The translations under genes and the position numbers were made by a program. Positions 51,275 to 63,974 of a stretch of DNA of 64,000 bases are shown in pieces; positions within the stretch are counted from its first letter, which is position 1; each line of letters begins with the position of its first letter. Below the pieces are notes generated by a model. It was not told the DNA's origin. It searched no databases and saw nothing but the letters and a program-made list of their open reading frames with translations. The stretch comes from Mortierella sp. BCC40632. Its lineage: Eukaryota; Mortierellomycota; Mortierellomycetes; Mortierellales; Mortierellaceae. The stretch covers positions 575,001-639,000 of the forward strand of contig WAEK01000011.1 of the NCBI GenBank assembly GCA_011634665.1, given 5' to 3'.

Positions 51275-53454
51275 ATGACCCCAGAATCTCGCTCTACACA
51301 AAACGGGACCTCAGTGGCCCTATCGAATGGTCATACCAATGGTCACAACGGCCATCTCTCGGAAGTCGACACAGAAGGGCTCAATTCAGTCACATCCCAT
51401 GGGGTATCCGCTCCTTCCAAGGCTCTGACGACGATGACAAAGACATCTCTTGGATTCGATCGCCAAGAGTTGGTACGCATGATGTTGCAATCGCTGCAAT
51501 GCCTTGGTTACAAGTAAGCAATCGAAATAATGGTCATTTCTTGTTTGTTCGCTCAGCCCCAATGTGTCAGAGCTCCAAAGCACCTCTGTGCGACCTTTGG
51601 ACAAAGAACCCGATGGAGAGGCGAGTTGGGAGGAGGGGGGAAGAGACGTTTCTTCTCTTTCCTCTCTCTCTCTTCTTCTTCTTCTTCCTCTTCTTCTCCT
51701 TCTCTTTCCTTTCTTTATCCCATACCATGTCTCCTTTTGATCCTCCTTATCCCTGCATTGTCATTTCTCTTGACACTGTGCGCCCAGTGTGTTTGGGAGA
51801 GAGGGGCGGTGGGATGGTGAGGAGGAGGAGGGGGAGGAAGAGAAAGAAGAGAAAAAGACGTTTATCCCTTTACTTGCTTATCGAAAGAAACCCCTCTTTT
51901 TTCTCCCCCCCTCATGGAAAACTAGCAAAGCCGCCGAGACTCTTGAACGCGAGTCTGGATTCGAGCTCGAAGGAGCTTTTGTCAAAGAGTTTCGACAAAG
52001 TGTCTTGAAAGGACAATGGGATGACGTGGAACGCTTAGCCAAGGACATGTGTTCCGATCTCACAATCGAAGAGCCCGTAGGTGTTTTTTTTATTATTTTT
52101 TTCTTGTTTTTTTGGACTTTGCCACCTTGCTCGTTCCTATTTCCACCTTTTGCACACACACACACACACACCCTTTTACCCCCAGGTGTGGTGACAAAAA
52201 GGTTTATATTTTTAAATGTCTCTTTTGATACTTCTTCCTTCCTTATCCCACCAACTTAGGCGGTCAAGTTTCTAGTCAGGGAACAAAAATTTTTGGAACT
52301 CTTGGAAGAACGTCAGATCAAACCAGCGTTGTTCGTTCTAAGGTCCGAGTTGACGCCCCTGAACATCAATCTGGAAAGAGTGCATTTGCTCACAAGGTAA
52401 TTAAGGCCAGTCACCTTGAGGACGGTGCTAGCCCCTCCCTTTCTCCCAGGATGAAAAAGAAACGTAGAAGGAAAAAAAAAATAGGGACGATTGACTGTCC
52501 AATGACCTGACAGCATTTTTTAATGTGGTTTTAGTTATATGATGACATCCAATGCTGAAGACCTCCGACAACGTGCAAACTGGGACGGTGCTCAGGGAAA
52601 ATCTCGAGAGAATCTACTGGCGTCACTACAGAGTAGGCTTTGCATTGTTTGCTGAGAGAGAGAGAGAGAGAGAGATTTCTTTTCTTCTTTCTTTTTGGAC
52701 GGTTTCTTGGAGAATCCAGAACAAGAGTTGATTGGGACTTACAAAAAACAAGGAAAACTCTCCACTCTTATCCTCTCTTCATCCTCCTCTTCTAATGAAA
52801 TCATCATTAGGATATATCCCTCCAGCAACAATGGTTCCCGAGTACAGATTAGAGACACTTTTATCACAAGCAGTGGAAGAGCAGCGGAACAAATGTGTTT
52901 ACCATGACAAGGACAATACATCCGTCTGTCTCTACAGTGACCATGCCTGTTCAAAGTAGGTCATCTCTTTTACTTTACTCTGAAGAGCAAAGGAGTCTTC
53001 TTCTCCCCCTTCGACTATTATCTTTCTCTAATGCGACCCACTTTTACTTTTTCTATTCTCTTGACCAAAAGGGCTGGAATTCCAAGCGTAACAAAGCAAG
53101 TTTTCGATGGGCACAAGAATGAAGTCTGGTGTATCTCATTCTCGCATAACGGCAAGTACCTTGCTTCTACCTCGTTAGACAGTCGAATCATCATCTGGGA
53201 CATGGAAGTAAGAACCTTTCTTTTTATCACCACATTGTTCAAATCCTTTTGATTCAGGAAATTTTATGGAACATGGGTGTTACATCCTAAGGTCTTTCTT
53301 TCATGGATTCTCCGTGTTCTAGACATACAAACCACTGCATATACTACACGGACATGCCAATAAGGTATCGTGTTGCGCATGGTCTCCAGATGATTCACAG
53401 CTCCTTACGGCAGGATATGACAAAACGGTCAAACTATGGAATGTGCAGGTAATT

Positions 53455-53489
<35 letters not shown>

Positions 53490-54858
53490 TAAAGTGCAGG
53501 ATCCCAAGAGAAAGATGAAAAATGATACACGTTGATGATTCTTTGGTGCTGAATCTACTTGCCAACCTTTTCTCTCTTGCGCATACTACCAACCATACCT
53601 AGTCTGGAGTAAATCAAGTCACCTATCTACGACATAGTGATGTGATCTCTAGTCTATGCTGGCTCCCGGATGGCATCCGTTTCATGTCAGGAAGCGAAAA
53701 GAACATGCTCCTAATGGTAAGTTTTTTTTTTTTTTTTTACTGCATTGGTTTTGTGTGGAGAGAAAATCTTTTCCCCTCTTCCTCCCATGCTTTGACACAG
53801 TAAAAAAAAAAAAAGAAACAGTTCACTTTTTATTAACATTTGCTTGGCGCTTTTGACTTGTGGATCTCTCTAGTCAACGACAGGAGACCAGATTCACTCT
53901 TGGATGTTTCCAGTGCAGGATCTTGCTGTGGCACCGGATGGCAAAACTGTCATCGTGATGAGGGATACTATCATTCGAGTCATCTCCCTTGAGAGTATGC
54001 AGGAAATCAGGTATTTTATTTTTTTTTCCTTTCTTTTTTTTTTTTTTTTTTCTCATAGGGAAGGAGAAAAGAGAACTGGATCCACTGAGTTACTATAAAA
54101 AAGAGTTGGGATTGAATTATTTCGTTGACGAGAAGGACTAACAAGAGTTGAACTCTTTCCCCCTCACCCTCTATTTTTTTTTTTTTTTTTTTTTTTTTGG
54201 ACTTTTGGATACTAGCAAAATTGAAGAATCAGAGAGCATGACAGCTATAAGCTTGTCCAAGGATGGACAGCATCTACTGGTCAACATATCGATGAAGGTA
54301 CTTGTCCACTGTCGTTCCTGTATCAATAAAGTGCAAAAAAAAAAAAAAAAAAAAAAAAGAGAGGTAAAGACAGTCGATTTCAACACTCTGCCCAAAATGT
54401 TCCCCCCTTCCCCAATTGCCTCTCCCTCTCCTTCCCAAAATAGCCTGTTCAACAACCGCTACATCGCGAAATCCGACTATGGAACCTAGCCGAGAAACGA
54501 GTTGTTTGTCAGTATTCAGGATACAAACAGGGTCTTCTTGTGGTCCGAGCTTGTTTTGGTGGATTGGATGAACAGTTTGTACTAAGTGGTAGTGAAGACT
54601 CCAAGATTTATATTTGGAATCGAGCCAATGGTCGGTTGATCCATACCTTGGAAGGACATACTCAAGCCGTAACCTGTGTCGCATGGCATCCGACCAGTCC
54701 AACCGTGTTTGCTTCTGCCAGTGATGATCATACCATTAGGATGTAAGTGTTTGTGTGGTTGAGAGAGGGAGAAGGGAGGGGAAGAAAGAGGAGAGAGAGA
54801 AAAAAAAAATCTCTTGATTGGATAAATTAGGTTGCGGACGAAATCGATTGCTATTCCT

Positions 54859-54897
<39 letters not shown>

Positions 54898-55034
54898 CCT
54901 TTCTGTTTAACCTATTCGTTGCTTGGTGTTCTTGATGGGCCGTTAGATGGGATACCAAGGCAAACACACAAGCCGAACGTGAATTACTGGAGCAGCAGAG
55001 GTCGCAGAGGTCAAAATCTACCTTCTATTGCTGA
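51275..55034 (+). CDS. GID7: GID7/WDR26, LisH-CTLH-WD40 subunit of the CTLH ubiquitin ligase
   Basis: WD40 subunit that drives higher-order assembly of the GID/CTLH E3 ligase, which in yeast degrades gluconeogenic enzymes. Twelve exons join in phase to 583 residues: 51275-51513, 51926-52076, 52260-52396, 52535-52632, 52811-52955, 53072-53207, 53323-53448, 53603-53716, 53874-54010, 54216-54297, 54444-54742 and 54947-55034. A disordered N-terminus leads into LisH (RQELVRMMLQSLQCLGY) and CTLH (KEFRQSVLKGQWDDVERLAK). The CRA-like linker has PLNINLERVHLLTSYMMTS and YIPPATMVPEYRLETLLSQA. CLYSDHAC precedes the β-propeller, with repeats such as KNEVWCISFSHNGKYLASTS, YDKTVKLWN and SDDHTIRIWD. The order is collinear with human WDR26. 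Several introns start with long T-runs right after the donor. Confidence 0.95.
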
Positions 55035-56199
55035 TACCCTCTGCTAATCGACGCCAAGGACCAAAAAATAAGCCAAAAACAAAAGAACCTAGGTCATCTC
55101 GGTCAGACCATGAATGGGTTTCTTCAAAAGAGAGAAGGTCTACATACCCCACTCACCCCCCCACCCAAGTCGCATAGCAAAATCCGATCTACTTGAAAGA
55201 TAGGGAGAAAGGGTCCTCTACCACTTTTTTTTTTTTTATTGCGAAATACAAACGAGTAAAGAAACTCTAAGAAGTCTAGGAAAAGAACTGCCAGTGATGT
55301 GTCTGAGAAGCATCTCGAGAAGCAGAAATTGTAGAATGAATAGTCTTCTTAAAGAGTGAGAGGTGGCCAGCAACATTCAGGAACAAAAAAAAAAAAAAAA
55401 AAAAAAAGGTGGAGCCAATGTTGATCCTATGTCTCTTCTAAATACCCCTCGACCCCCTCTGAGGAGATCGATTCTGCGGACAAGAGGAGTCAAGTATGTG
55501 TGAGAGAGCAAGACTTACAAGAAATGTCATATCCTACAGTCAAAAATAGAGACTCTCCTGTCTGCTGGCAGTTGTCATCATCACGGCAGTCTTTGAACCT
55601 CAGGGGAGGAGCCAGGTCGGATCAGGTCGAGCTTTTGGTCGTGATCAAGTCCTTCCAAGACTGGAGAGATGGTCTATCATTCCTGGATTCATACCATTGG
55701 TGCATTGATCGGAGAGAGAGAGAGAGAGAGAGAGAGGATCGACCATTGGTTCCAGAGATGATCCCATTCTCATCATGATGAAAACTCTTGTCTCTATGGT
55801 GGATCATCCGTCATTGCTCCATTGGCTGAATCCATCCACGTTGGGTAGAATCTCGTATTCTCTGATCCCCAACTCCATCCCTGCCAAGCAGCATTGAGCT
55901 CCCCTTTCATTTTCAGATGGAACCATCCATCGCCATTGCTTCCATCCACCATGCTGATACCCTTCCTCCTTCTCCTCCTCCTCTAAAATGTGCACTTTTC
56001 TCACTCAGTCTCATCGCTCTGTTCCCAAAAAGGACAATGAAATGATGATGATCCTGGATATTCGATTTGCTGCTTCGTTTGTTGGATCCAAAGTCGTCAT
56101 TGCTCATTCCAATGTGAATGGGTGATTTTTTTTTTTTTTTTTCCTTGATCCTCATGATCAAACAGCTCATCCTTCCTCCCATGAAGAATCCTTCATCAT

Positions 56200-56690
56200 C
56201 ATCATTAAGGAAAAAAAAGGGCATAGTCTCCCCATGCATTGAATGAGATTGATCCCTTTGTATGGATAGACTTGAACTTGCACGATCCTTTCCTGATTCA
56301 AGATCCACTGCTTTCCTCCTTTCGATCTGTTCATCGCGCACACACACATTCGGATCCATCCTCCAGAAAAAAAAAAAAAAACGGATCCATCCTGTCTGTG
56401 ATCTCCATCCATAGAGAAAAAAAAAGGGCATAGTCTCCCCATGCATTTTCGTTTTTTTTTTGCGGTCGAGGATGAGATGGATCTTCCTTTTTTTCGAGAG
56501 GCGAGTATACGGGGATCCCGACAACATTGTGGATAGATTTGTCGAACAACTCCTGTCTTGACGATCTTTCATGACCCGAGATCCATTCCTTCCTCCTCCT
56601 CCTCCTCCTCTTCTGGACCTGTTCATCAAACACGCATAAAAGTCGGATCCATCCTCCAGAAAAAAAAAATGGCCAATCCTGACAATAAAA
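56200..56690. repeat. Degenerate direct repeats of about 200-300 bp
   Basis: Two blocks share the order of elements: A-run plus GGGCATAGTCTCCCCATGCA (near 56217 and 56425), then a GATCCA..TTCCTCCT block (near 56300 and 56580), a CTGTTCATC..CACGCA-like block, and CGGATCCATCCTCCAG plus an A-run (near 56350 and 56645). The order is kept but spacing differs, so this is an old imperfect tandem duplication. No coding signal is conserved. Confidence 0.7.
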
Positions 56691-56881
56691 GAATAAAGGC
56701 TGATCCTTGCAAAGGGGTCGATGTACGATGATGCGTGAATACTATCCTGGAAACATGATCAATAAATAGAATAGCGAGCGTGCATCCTTGCTAGGCGTTT
56801 CGTTGGTGTGTGTGGTCGATCATCTTCTATCCGGCTTGTCGATGGACTCTGGACTCGTCGCGCAATTTCTCCCTTCTCTCG

Positions 56882-56934
56882 CTCGATAAGTGAAAAAGAG
56901 TCTTCCGTCTCCTCTCTCTCTATCGCTTATCGAG
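56882..56934. repeat. Inverted repeat CTCGATAAG / CTTATCGAG
   Basis: Two perfect 9-nt arms at 56882-56890 and 56926-56934 flank a 35-nt pyrimidine-rich loop. It could form a hairpin in single strands, or be a pair of GATA-factor type sites. It lies beyond the 3' end of RPL22. Confidence 0.5.
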
Positions 56935-57154
56935 TATTCAGAAGTTGTGATTCGCGAAACTAATGTCGCAGGCTCGTCTTCATCTCGCCTTAGTATTTAC
57001 GTGTGAACAAGAAATGTATAAGCATTTTTTTTTTTTTTTTTTTTTTATTCAAAAAAAAAAAAAAAGGGTCAGGTTGTAAAGACACCCCTCTCTTTTTCCC
57101 CCCAAGGCGGCTTAAGGGACCACTGTACACAGGAATAAAAAAGAAGAGAAACGC

Positions 57155-57918
57155 TTATTCCTCATCCTCATCATCGTCCTGGTTGGCGATGTTGAAGTAG
57201 CGGAGCTCGTAGGTGGACTTGTCGGAGGCAATGACACGGAGCCAGTCGCGGAGCTGGTGCTTCTTAAGGAACTTCTTGGTGAGGTACTTAAGGTAACGCT
57301 TGGAGAACTGCTGGCTGGCAGTGACGGTGATCTTGGCATCATCGGCACGGACGATGGTCACCTTGTCAGCGAGACCACCAGTGCGGCCCTCGATCTTGAT
57401 GCGATCGTGAAGGAACTTCTCCTACAAGGCGACATTTTTTTTTAAAAAAATAGAAAAGAGAAAAGGTGTCAGTAAAGCCAATCTTTCGTGTATAATAGAG
57501 CCACTTCGTTTTGACGACAAGTTGTAGAAAAAAGAGACTTACGAAAGCAGCGGCATCAAAGATCTTGTCACCGGCGGGGCCGGAGCAGTCAATGGTGAAC
57601 TTGTAGGTAACCTTCTTGGAAGCCTTCTACAAAGATTTGCGTGATAAGGAGACGCCAAGCAACAAAGGGTTGGGTTAGTTGGGTCTGATACGTAATGACT
57701 CGAGATGTTGAATGTCGGGATCGGATAGAGTCGAGAGGGAGTAGAATCCCAGTCCAGAGATTGAGCATTGATAATGGTTGATGATGATGATTGATCCATG
57801 ACATCATGATGATTCTATTGTTGCCACCATAAGAGTCTTTTTTTTTTTTTTTTTGTTCCTGATCCTATCCATCCTGAATCATGTCGGGGTTGCCACATTC
57901 ACTCACAGTGGGAGCCAT
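57155..57918 (-). CDS. RPL22: 60S ribosomal protein eL22
   Basis: Ribosomal protein of the large subunit, 120 residues. Three exons: 57907-57918 (only MAPT, donor CACT|GTGAGT), 57543-57626 ([20 protein letters not shown]) and 57155-57421 ([20 protein letters not shown] onward). The core [20 protein letters not shown] and [20 protein letters not shown] are typical, and it ends in the acidic tail DDDEDEE. A tiny first exon right after the start codon is typical of fungal ribosomal protein genes. Codon use is biased as in the histones. Confidence 0.97.
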
Positions 57919-60900
57919 TTCTTGAAAATCGAAAGGAAGTAAGAGAAGGATCAAGCCTGTCCCCAACTCTATCCGACTCTTATACGACGGGCTCGCTTCG
58001 AAATTTTTCTGTTTTTCCTGTGGGATGGATGTTATACCCCTTAAAATATATCCTAGTCCTTGTCCAAGCTCTCTCTTTCGACAACCATAGTACTCTCTTC
58101 TGTGCCAACTGGCTAGGGACAGACCAATCCCGCCACAGAATTGAAAGAGCTTGGCCTGATAGACGGCATCTCTGATGTGCGTCAAGAGAAATCGCCTAAT
58201 AACCGATTCACATCACCGTTCAGTATATCGTAGTAAATGCAATCCTAGGCCTTCCAGCCTAGGAAGGATCTATTAAAAACCCGTTCCCTCTCCAACTCAA
58301 TAAAGGCACCCTTCTTTCTGTTAACAAAACTCCATTCGCCTTGCAATTGTTTGCTGCGCCGTCTCAAAGTATTGACCGAGCCCAGAAGATCCCAAATAAA
58401 TATATGTCCCCGTCATCTCTTCACTCTTCCTTGCTAAACAGCTAAACCTCACATTCACCGTGAACAGACTGTAGTATTACCTCCTCGACCCCTTTAACTC
58501 AAAAGGTAGGAGCCAAGAGCAATCCCCAAATAACAATGTCTCTCGGCTGCAAGCATTTGACTCGGTGATAAGTGAAGGGTTGGACAAAGAACACTCTTGA
58601 TTGGTTCTCATCCGATAGTCATTCAGTCAGTTTTTCGTTTGGTCAACATGCGGGGACTTTACGGACCCATCCTAATTTGATCCGCCCGCAGACACTTGCC
58701 ACAAAATATCTTTTATTGATATTCTATCCACTCTGCAAAAACCCTACCTTTTAGATAAAAGAAAGATGTTAAGCCAGAGTTCATTGTGTGGCGAGCCGAA
58801 CGCTTGAGGTAATCACTCCCCTTCCCGATCTCTACAAGTCGTTGGTGTCCCTTCCCGTGACTTATCTTTACCTCGAGAAGAAAAGCGTAGTTGTTAATAG
58901 AACTGCTATTCTTTAGATAGATGTTGTCGTTTCAAACAGGAGCGAGGCAGTAGCAAAATGCGCTGCACGACTATTATTTTTTATTAATATTGGATCCATT
59001 CCAATATCCATTCCTCCACTTTTTGGTACCTAGAAAATATCAATCTTGAATTCTTGGTGTTGCAAAAGAAAACTAAATGTCTTTTTCAAGCACTAAAATA
59101 TATGAGTCCCAGTCAAGTTGGTGTACTCTTCCTCTTTTTCCGCTCCCCTCCTCTCTTGGAGACAAACCAACTCTTTATTTCTAATCTAGCACAAGGGCTC
59201 ATTGACAGCCATCCTCCTCCTCCTCCTCCTCCTCCCGGAAGAAACCTCCATCTTCAACTGATATAAATACGGCAGATCTCAAGGATTTACGATGATACCT
59301 CCTTTAGCACTCCCAGCGCCTCGAGGAAGACAAAGTGCAAGTTTCAAAACATGATAGACCTTTTTAAACCTACTTTGCCCAGCCAATGACCAAATACTCT
59401 GCTATGGTCTGGAGTCACTCAAAGCTTGCTGGAACCTAGGATTTGATCACATCTTTGGATTTTCCGGCCAAAAGTTTTCATCCTATACCTGGAAGAAAGT
59501 AGTAGATCAGTAGATCAGTAAAAAAAAAAAAAAAAAAGGCGCACCAGAGGTCCTTCCAGAACTTGATACTCAGTCAAAAAAAACCCCTCCTTTTGTGTAA
59601 AGACGAGATGACTGTGCTAAGAGGTAACGTAAAGAACTGCACTGAACACAGCCGCGCTTTTTATGTTTGATCTGAATGCAAGAGGTGGGCTACTACCAGA
59701 TCCCATGACCACCAATTTGTTCATCGTCGGTGCGAGATGCTGTCTTTTGCCTCTCCTTGCCCAAAAGCTCTCCACTTCTGGAAGTCGCTCTTTCTAGCCC
59801 TCTTGTTCGTCCAGAACAATGACCTCGTTTTTCATTCTCTCCAAGGAAGTTGGATCTTGCGTGTCCCCAGTTGACGGCTCACCAGGATATTCAGGACCTT
59901 TGCCAGAAAGACAGCTACCAGTGTAGGACCAATCGACACGCTCTGAACCGAGAACAAAATAGATATCCGCTTGACTAGTAATGAATGTGATGACGACGGG
60001 ATCGCTGATTGTGCTATTGTTTAATACAGTCGTTGGTCGTGCTATTGGCAGCGTAATTGTCGATGTCATTGCTGGGATATTACTGGTGAGATTGTTCGAT
60101 AATGGGATCGCCTTTAAAAAGGACTATCTTTTGCAACCCCAAAGCACTTCACGGTTACTCTTCAAACCTCAATAACTTTCTCTCCCTCTACTTAATCTAA
60201 ACAATCGCAGTTGGCTCCAGCCCAAAGTCCTATGAGGAACCAGCCTTGATACTACAGCTCCACTCGCATATGCCGCCACTAAAGAGTTTACATTGAAAAT
60301 ATTCAAACGTCAAGAGCTTTTCGTATGCTCACCTTAGCCATTCCGGACGACATAGTAACTCGGTGGAGGGTCGAAAAACTAAGATATCAAGGAAGCTGGT
60401 TAGCGGTTGCATTCCGCGATTGCTCGAGCCCATGTCGATGTAAGACAAGTGTTGTCGTCTGTTGATCCGTGCTCGTCTTCTATAGAATCAACAGGATCTA
60501 CGAGAGGCTCGTTTGGGATGGTTATCAACTGAGATTATGTCAGTTAGTGTTCTTGGATGGCCATCGGCCGAGCTTGTGTTGACCGGGATGCTTGAATAAG
60601 ACCCTCCCCTGTGATAAGATCCCCGTCGTTTGACTCTGTGAAGGCCAAGATCGGTAGCATCCATCAGTTCTATGCCACACTCAGAGACATACAGAGAAAA
60701 TATCGACACTCATACCAGAAGGGGGGTTACAGTTGTCGCTGCCCCTCGCGTCGAATAACATATGTGCGACTCATATGTGAACCAGTCTAGTCCTATTTGA
60801 TTCATCAGAATAGACCCAGTATCTGCAACTTGGGGACAGGACTGGAGGGCACCTTTGGAACAGCCCTTCATCCTAATCACAAGCGACCCCTGGTAGCAGT

Positions 60901-63882
60901 ATGGCTCCAGAATCCTTTGTGTGATGTAGTTAGGTGGCACACACGCAAAAATCCCCTTCCGCTGTTTTCTAGACCAGTTCAATGTGTAAAAGATTGACAA
61001 GGCACATCAGTTCCGACCTCATTTATGTTCTCAAGTTGTGACTAAAAAAAACAGCAGCAACTCTGGCGAAAGTGTCGGCGCACTTCACAGTAGGGGCCGT
61101 TATCCGCAACGCAGTAACAGAGTGGGCATGAGACACTATCTTCTCTTAATGTCAGTACAGAACAGTCAACCTCATAAACGGCTGTTCGTCAACAGTGTCC
61201 ATTCCCCAATAGTGTGTAAAACATGCTTAACACGGAACCTTATGATTCCATTAGCTCTCGGTTACTCTCAGTCGACCACTACTGCCGCCTCTACCAGCTC
61301 AGTCAACATGAACACGACGGCTGCTAACACCTACAGCACAGATTAAACTGGACATCTTGGCTATTGTTCAGATGAGATCCCAGATGTGATCGATATCCTC
61401 ACAAACGATCGTAGGTTCTCATGACACGATCGGAGTCAGCTCGGTTTTGTAAAATCATTGTCCGGTAACTGTCGTCGAGTAAGGAGTCCTCCTTGATAAA
61501 TTGTGTAAGATGCGCACAAACCGTTCCGCTTTTTTAATAGCTCTACATTATTTGTTGACTTGGCCCAACCCACTCTTTCATGGTGGATATGCAAGATTCG
61601 TACACCAAGGAGTTGTTCAGAAATGAAGACTGGACAGATATTAAAAAAGGATCCTTCAAATGATATTCCTTACGCCAGTGCCACCTCAATCTTCATGAAA
61701 ACCTTTGATGCAGTAAAGATTGTAAACGACCTTGGAGAAAAGCTATATCACCATCCTGATGGTTTAGAGCTTGAGTTGGTGTACATGTGCCTACAAAACT
61801 GGCTAGTGTTTTTCTTTACCGCTTTGCAATGTTCTCTGATCTGGCACATGGATACCTTTTTTTTAAAATCTCTCTCTCTACTTCATGGGCCCATCTCCAT
61901 TCGCGATTGAAAGCAGTCTTTCAGAGTCCTGACAGATGTCACAGACATAAGGTGTCTGCAGCCAACTGACCAAGGGAGTCCCTGGATGCTTTACGCTGAC
62001 ACGAGATATGGCCGGTCTGGATTTGTCGATGTGCCGGAACCGCAAGGAGATGCTTGACCAACAGTGGGGGTGGGGGTGGTGGCCCAGAGATTCTCAAAAG
62101 TCGAATAATACCCGACTTTTTTTTTCTTCTAAGAATTCAACACCACACCACATGCGTTCAGAAAAGAAGGCATGACGAACAACGCCAAGCACTGGAGAAA
62201 GATTGAGCGATCGGCGAAGCCGCAAGGAAAAGGGGTGACATGGGGCAAACAGTACATTCATGAGAGAACTTACGCCTCATCGACAGCTGTATGGTGTATT
62301 GGTGGCAGGATCAATGGAAGTAGAGAGGGTCAAGTTGTTGAAAAAAAAAAAGTCGACACGGCTCGATTCATCGCCAAAGAACATATCCAGGTCTCTAATG
62401 GCCGCTCCACTAACTTTTCATATTTCGGCTATGTTAAAACTCGGGGTCACAGGTGTTGTTGTTTTTTTTTGGAGCTGTCAAGCATGTACGACCAAGGAAG
62501 CGCGAGAAGAGAAAATAGGAGGTAATAAGGAACAGGACATATACGATTGGAGAAGCATACCAGAGGTTGTTATCGGACGTGGTGGTCCAAAAAGTTGAAG
62601 CAGATGCTTATAGGACGCCAAATCAACCAGCAAGGCACATGGCAGCACGGTTCTTTGAGACCATCTAGGAGTATGGTCGAACGCAGATCTGGGGGGGGGG
62701 AGGGTGTAAGACTATAGTGGAATGGGGGGAGGGGGAATCCATAGGAATCATCGCTGTGAGCAAACGCGCTTGGTAGACGCAACGATGCCAGAGGACACCA
62801 GCCTAGCCACGGTGATTTCTCGGATTTGAACAATCCAACTTTGGTGGAGACTAGATCTCACAAAGGCATGCAGGGAAGCGGATGTGACAGTGTTGGCGTA
62901 TGTCCTAGGTAAGGCAAAGTTGGATGTGATGGAGAGGCAAGGGAGCTTGATAAAAGTGCTGACGATGGACTCTGACTCATAGACGACGAAAGGGCGCAAC
63001 AGGGGCTACGTAGGGAGTTGGCAATGCGACCACTCATGCGTACGTGGATGATGGCTGTTGAGTATCTGGAGGCTGCTTAGAAAGTTTTTATTCGTGGGTG
63101 TAATCTCACTTTAGTATTAAGTGGCAACAGGGCAGCCGGAGCCGCCCTAGTCGTCTATAAACTGGTGTTTACTAACTCTAATAATATATCACATCTGCAA
63201 CTCGTACGCCCAAGACGGTGCTTTCTACCATCATGCGTGTCCATCTCTCCCTGTGCTTGGAAACGAAGGGTGACGGTGCGGCCTATAATGATTTTGATCC
63301 GACCAAATGCATGCTCCACAAACTGGGGATCTACCTCCTTGAGGACAAAGCCGCGACTCTGGAGCACGCAACGCTGATACATGAGCGAGCATATGTGGCT
63401 GTCGATAGATTCCACAGCCTTATCCTTGTGCTTGCAATGTATGTCGTGGGGGCGGGATATCTTGTAACTTATTCTACCTTTCATGTGTCGACTCGACCAA
63501 GCTCCTCTGTATCCTGGATGGTCCTCCGCCTTGTGCCAGGCTCATCGCGCCTGACAATGCTCACCCAACAGAAAGGAGGTAAAGACTTGGAAGCTGTTAG
63601 TGACCATACTTTATGCAGTTATCAGTACCAGGATCGCCATCTATGGCTAAGAGGAAACGATCTGCAGGCTTGTCTGAAACTTTTGAATGCCATATCTTTC
63701 TTTGGCCCGAGCCCTTCCATCTCTCTCTCTCCCTATAGATCGCGTCCAAAGTGTTGTCATCACTGACTTTAAAACAAGAGTCCGTTTATTTTGTTTACAT
63801 GAATGGGGGAGGAGGAAGAGAAAGAAAATAAAAACAATAGAAAGAGACGAAGGGAAAGAAAAGTAGCACCAGTCCTCGTTCT
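57919..63882. other. 6-kb block with few homopolymer runs and no recognised gene
   Basis: The left 300 bp are the RPL22 promoter side. From about 58200 to 63780 the texture differs from the rest of the window: few A/T runs over 10 nt, little microsatellite sequence, base composition close to even. Frames of 80-180 codons occur (59794-60069 minus; 61560-61910 plus; 62172-62525 plus; 62748-62999 minus; 63218-63766 plus; 63155-63484 minus). None shows a recognised motif, and overlapping frames on both strands are equally open. No terminal repeats or transposase motif were found by eye. It could be a degraded insertion or old gene relics; function unknown. Confidence 0.5.
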
Positions 63883-63974
63883 TTAACGCTTGACCCACTG
63901 GAACTTTTTCCTTGCTCCGTACTGACCAGGCTTCTTACGTTCCACAACACGCATATCACGGGTAATGCATCCAG
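63883..63974 (-). CDS. MRPS9: Mitochondrial ribosomal protein uS9m, last exon (partial)
   Basis: The C-terminal exon of the mitochondrial small-subunit protein S9; the rest lies beyond the right edge. After an acceptor (TCTAATAG|CT) it reads GCITRDMRVVERKKPGQYGA then RKKFQWVKR and stop. This is the conserved uS9 C-terminus: the TRD-x-R-x-VERKKPG block and the terminal K-R tail that reaches the ribosomal P site. The QWVKR ending fits the mitochondrial rather than the cytosolic protein. The sequence from 63975 to 64000 would be intron. Confidence 0.88.

Larger units (their letters stand above)
55035..57154. other. Intergenic with degenerate direct repeats
   Basis: About 2.1 kb between convergent GID7 and RPL22 without a recognised gene. 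It has a GA run (55711-55735), and between about 55900 and 56700 a set of degenerate direct repeats (separate entry). At 56882-56934 an inverted repeat CTCGATAAG / CTTATCGAG brackets 35 nt. A/T runs near 57025-57065 lie at the RPL22 3' end. Confidence 0.55.

Noticed and set aside
62172..62600. Possible transposase remnant
   Set aside because: No catalytic motif, zinc-finger pattern or terminal repeats could be seen; overlapping frames are equally open.
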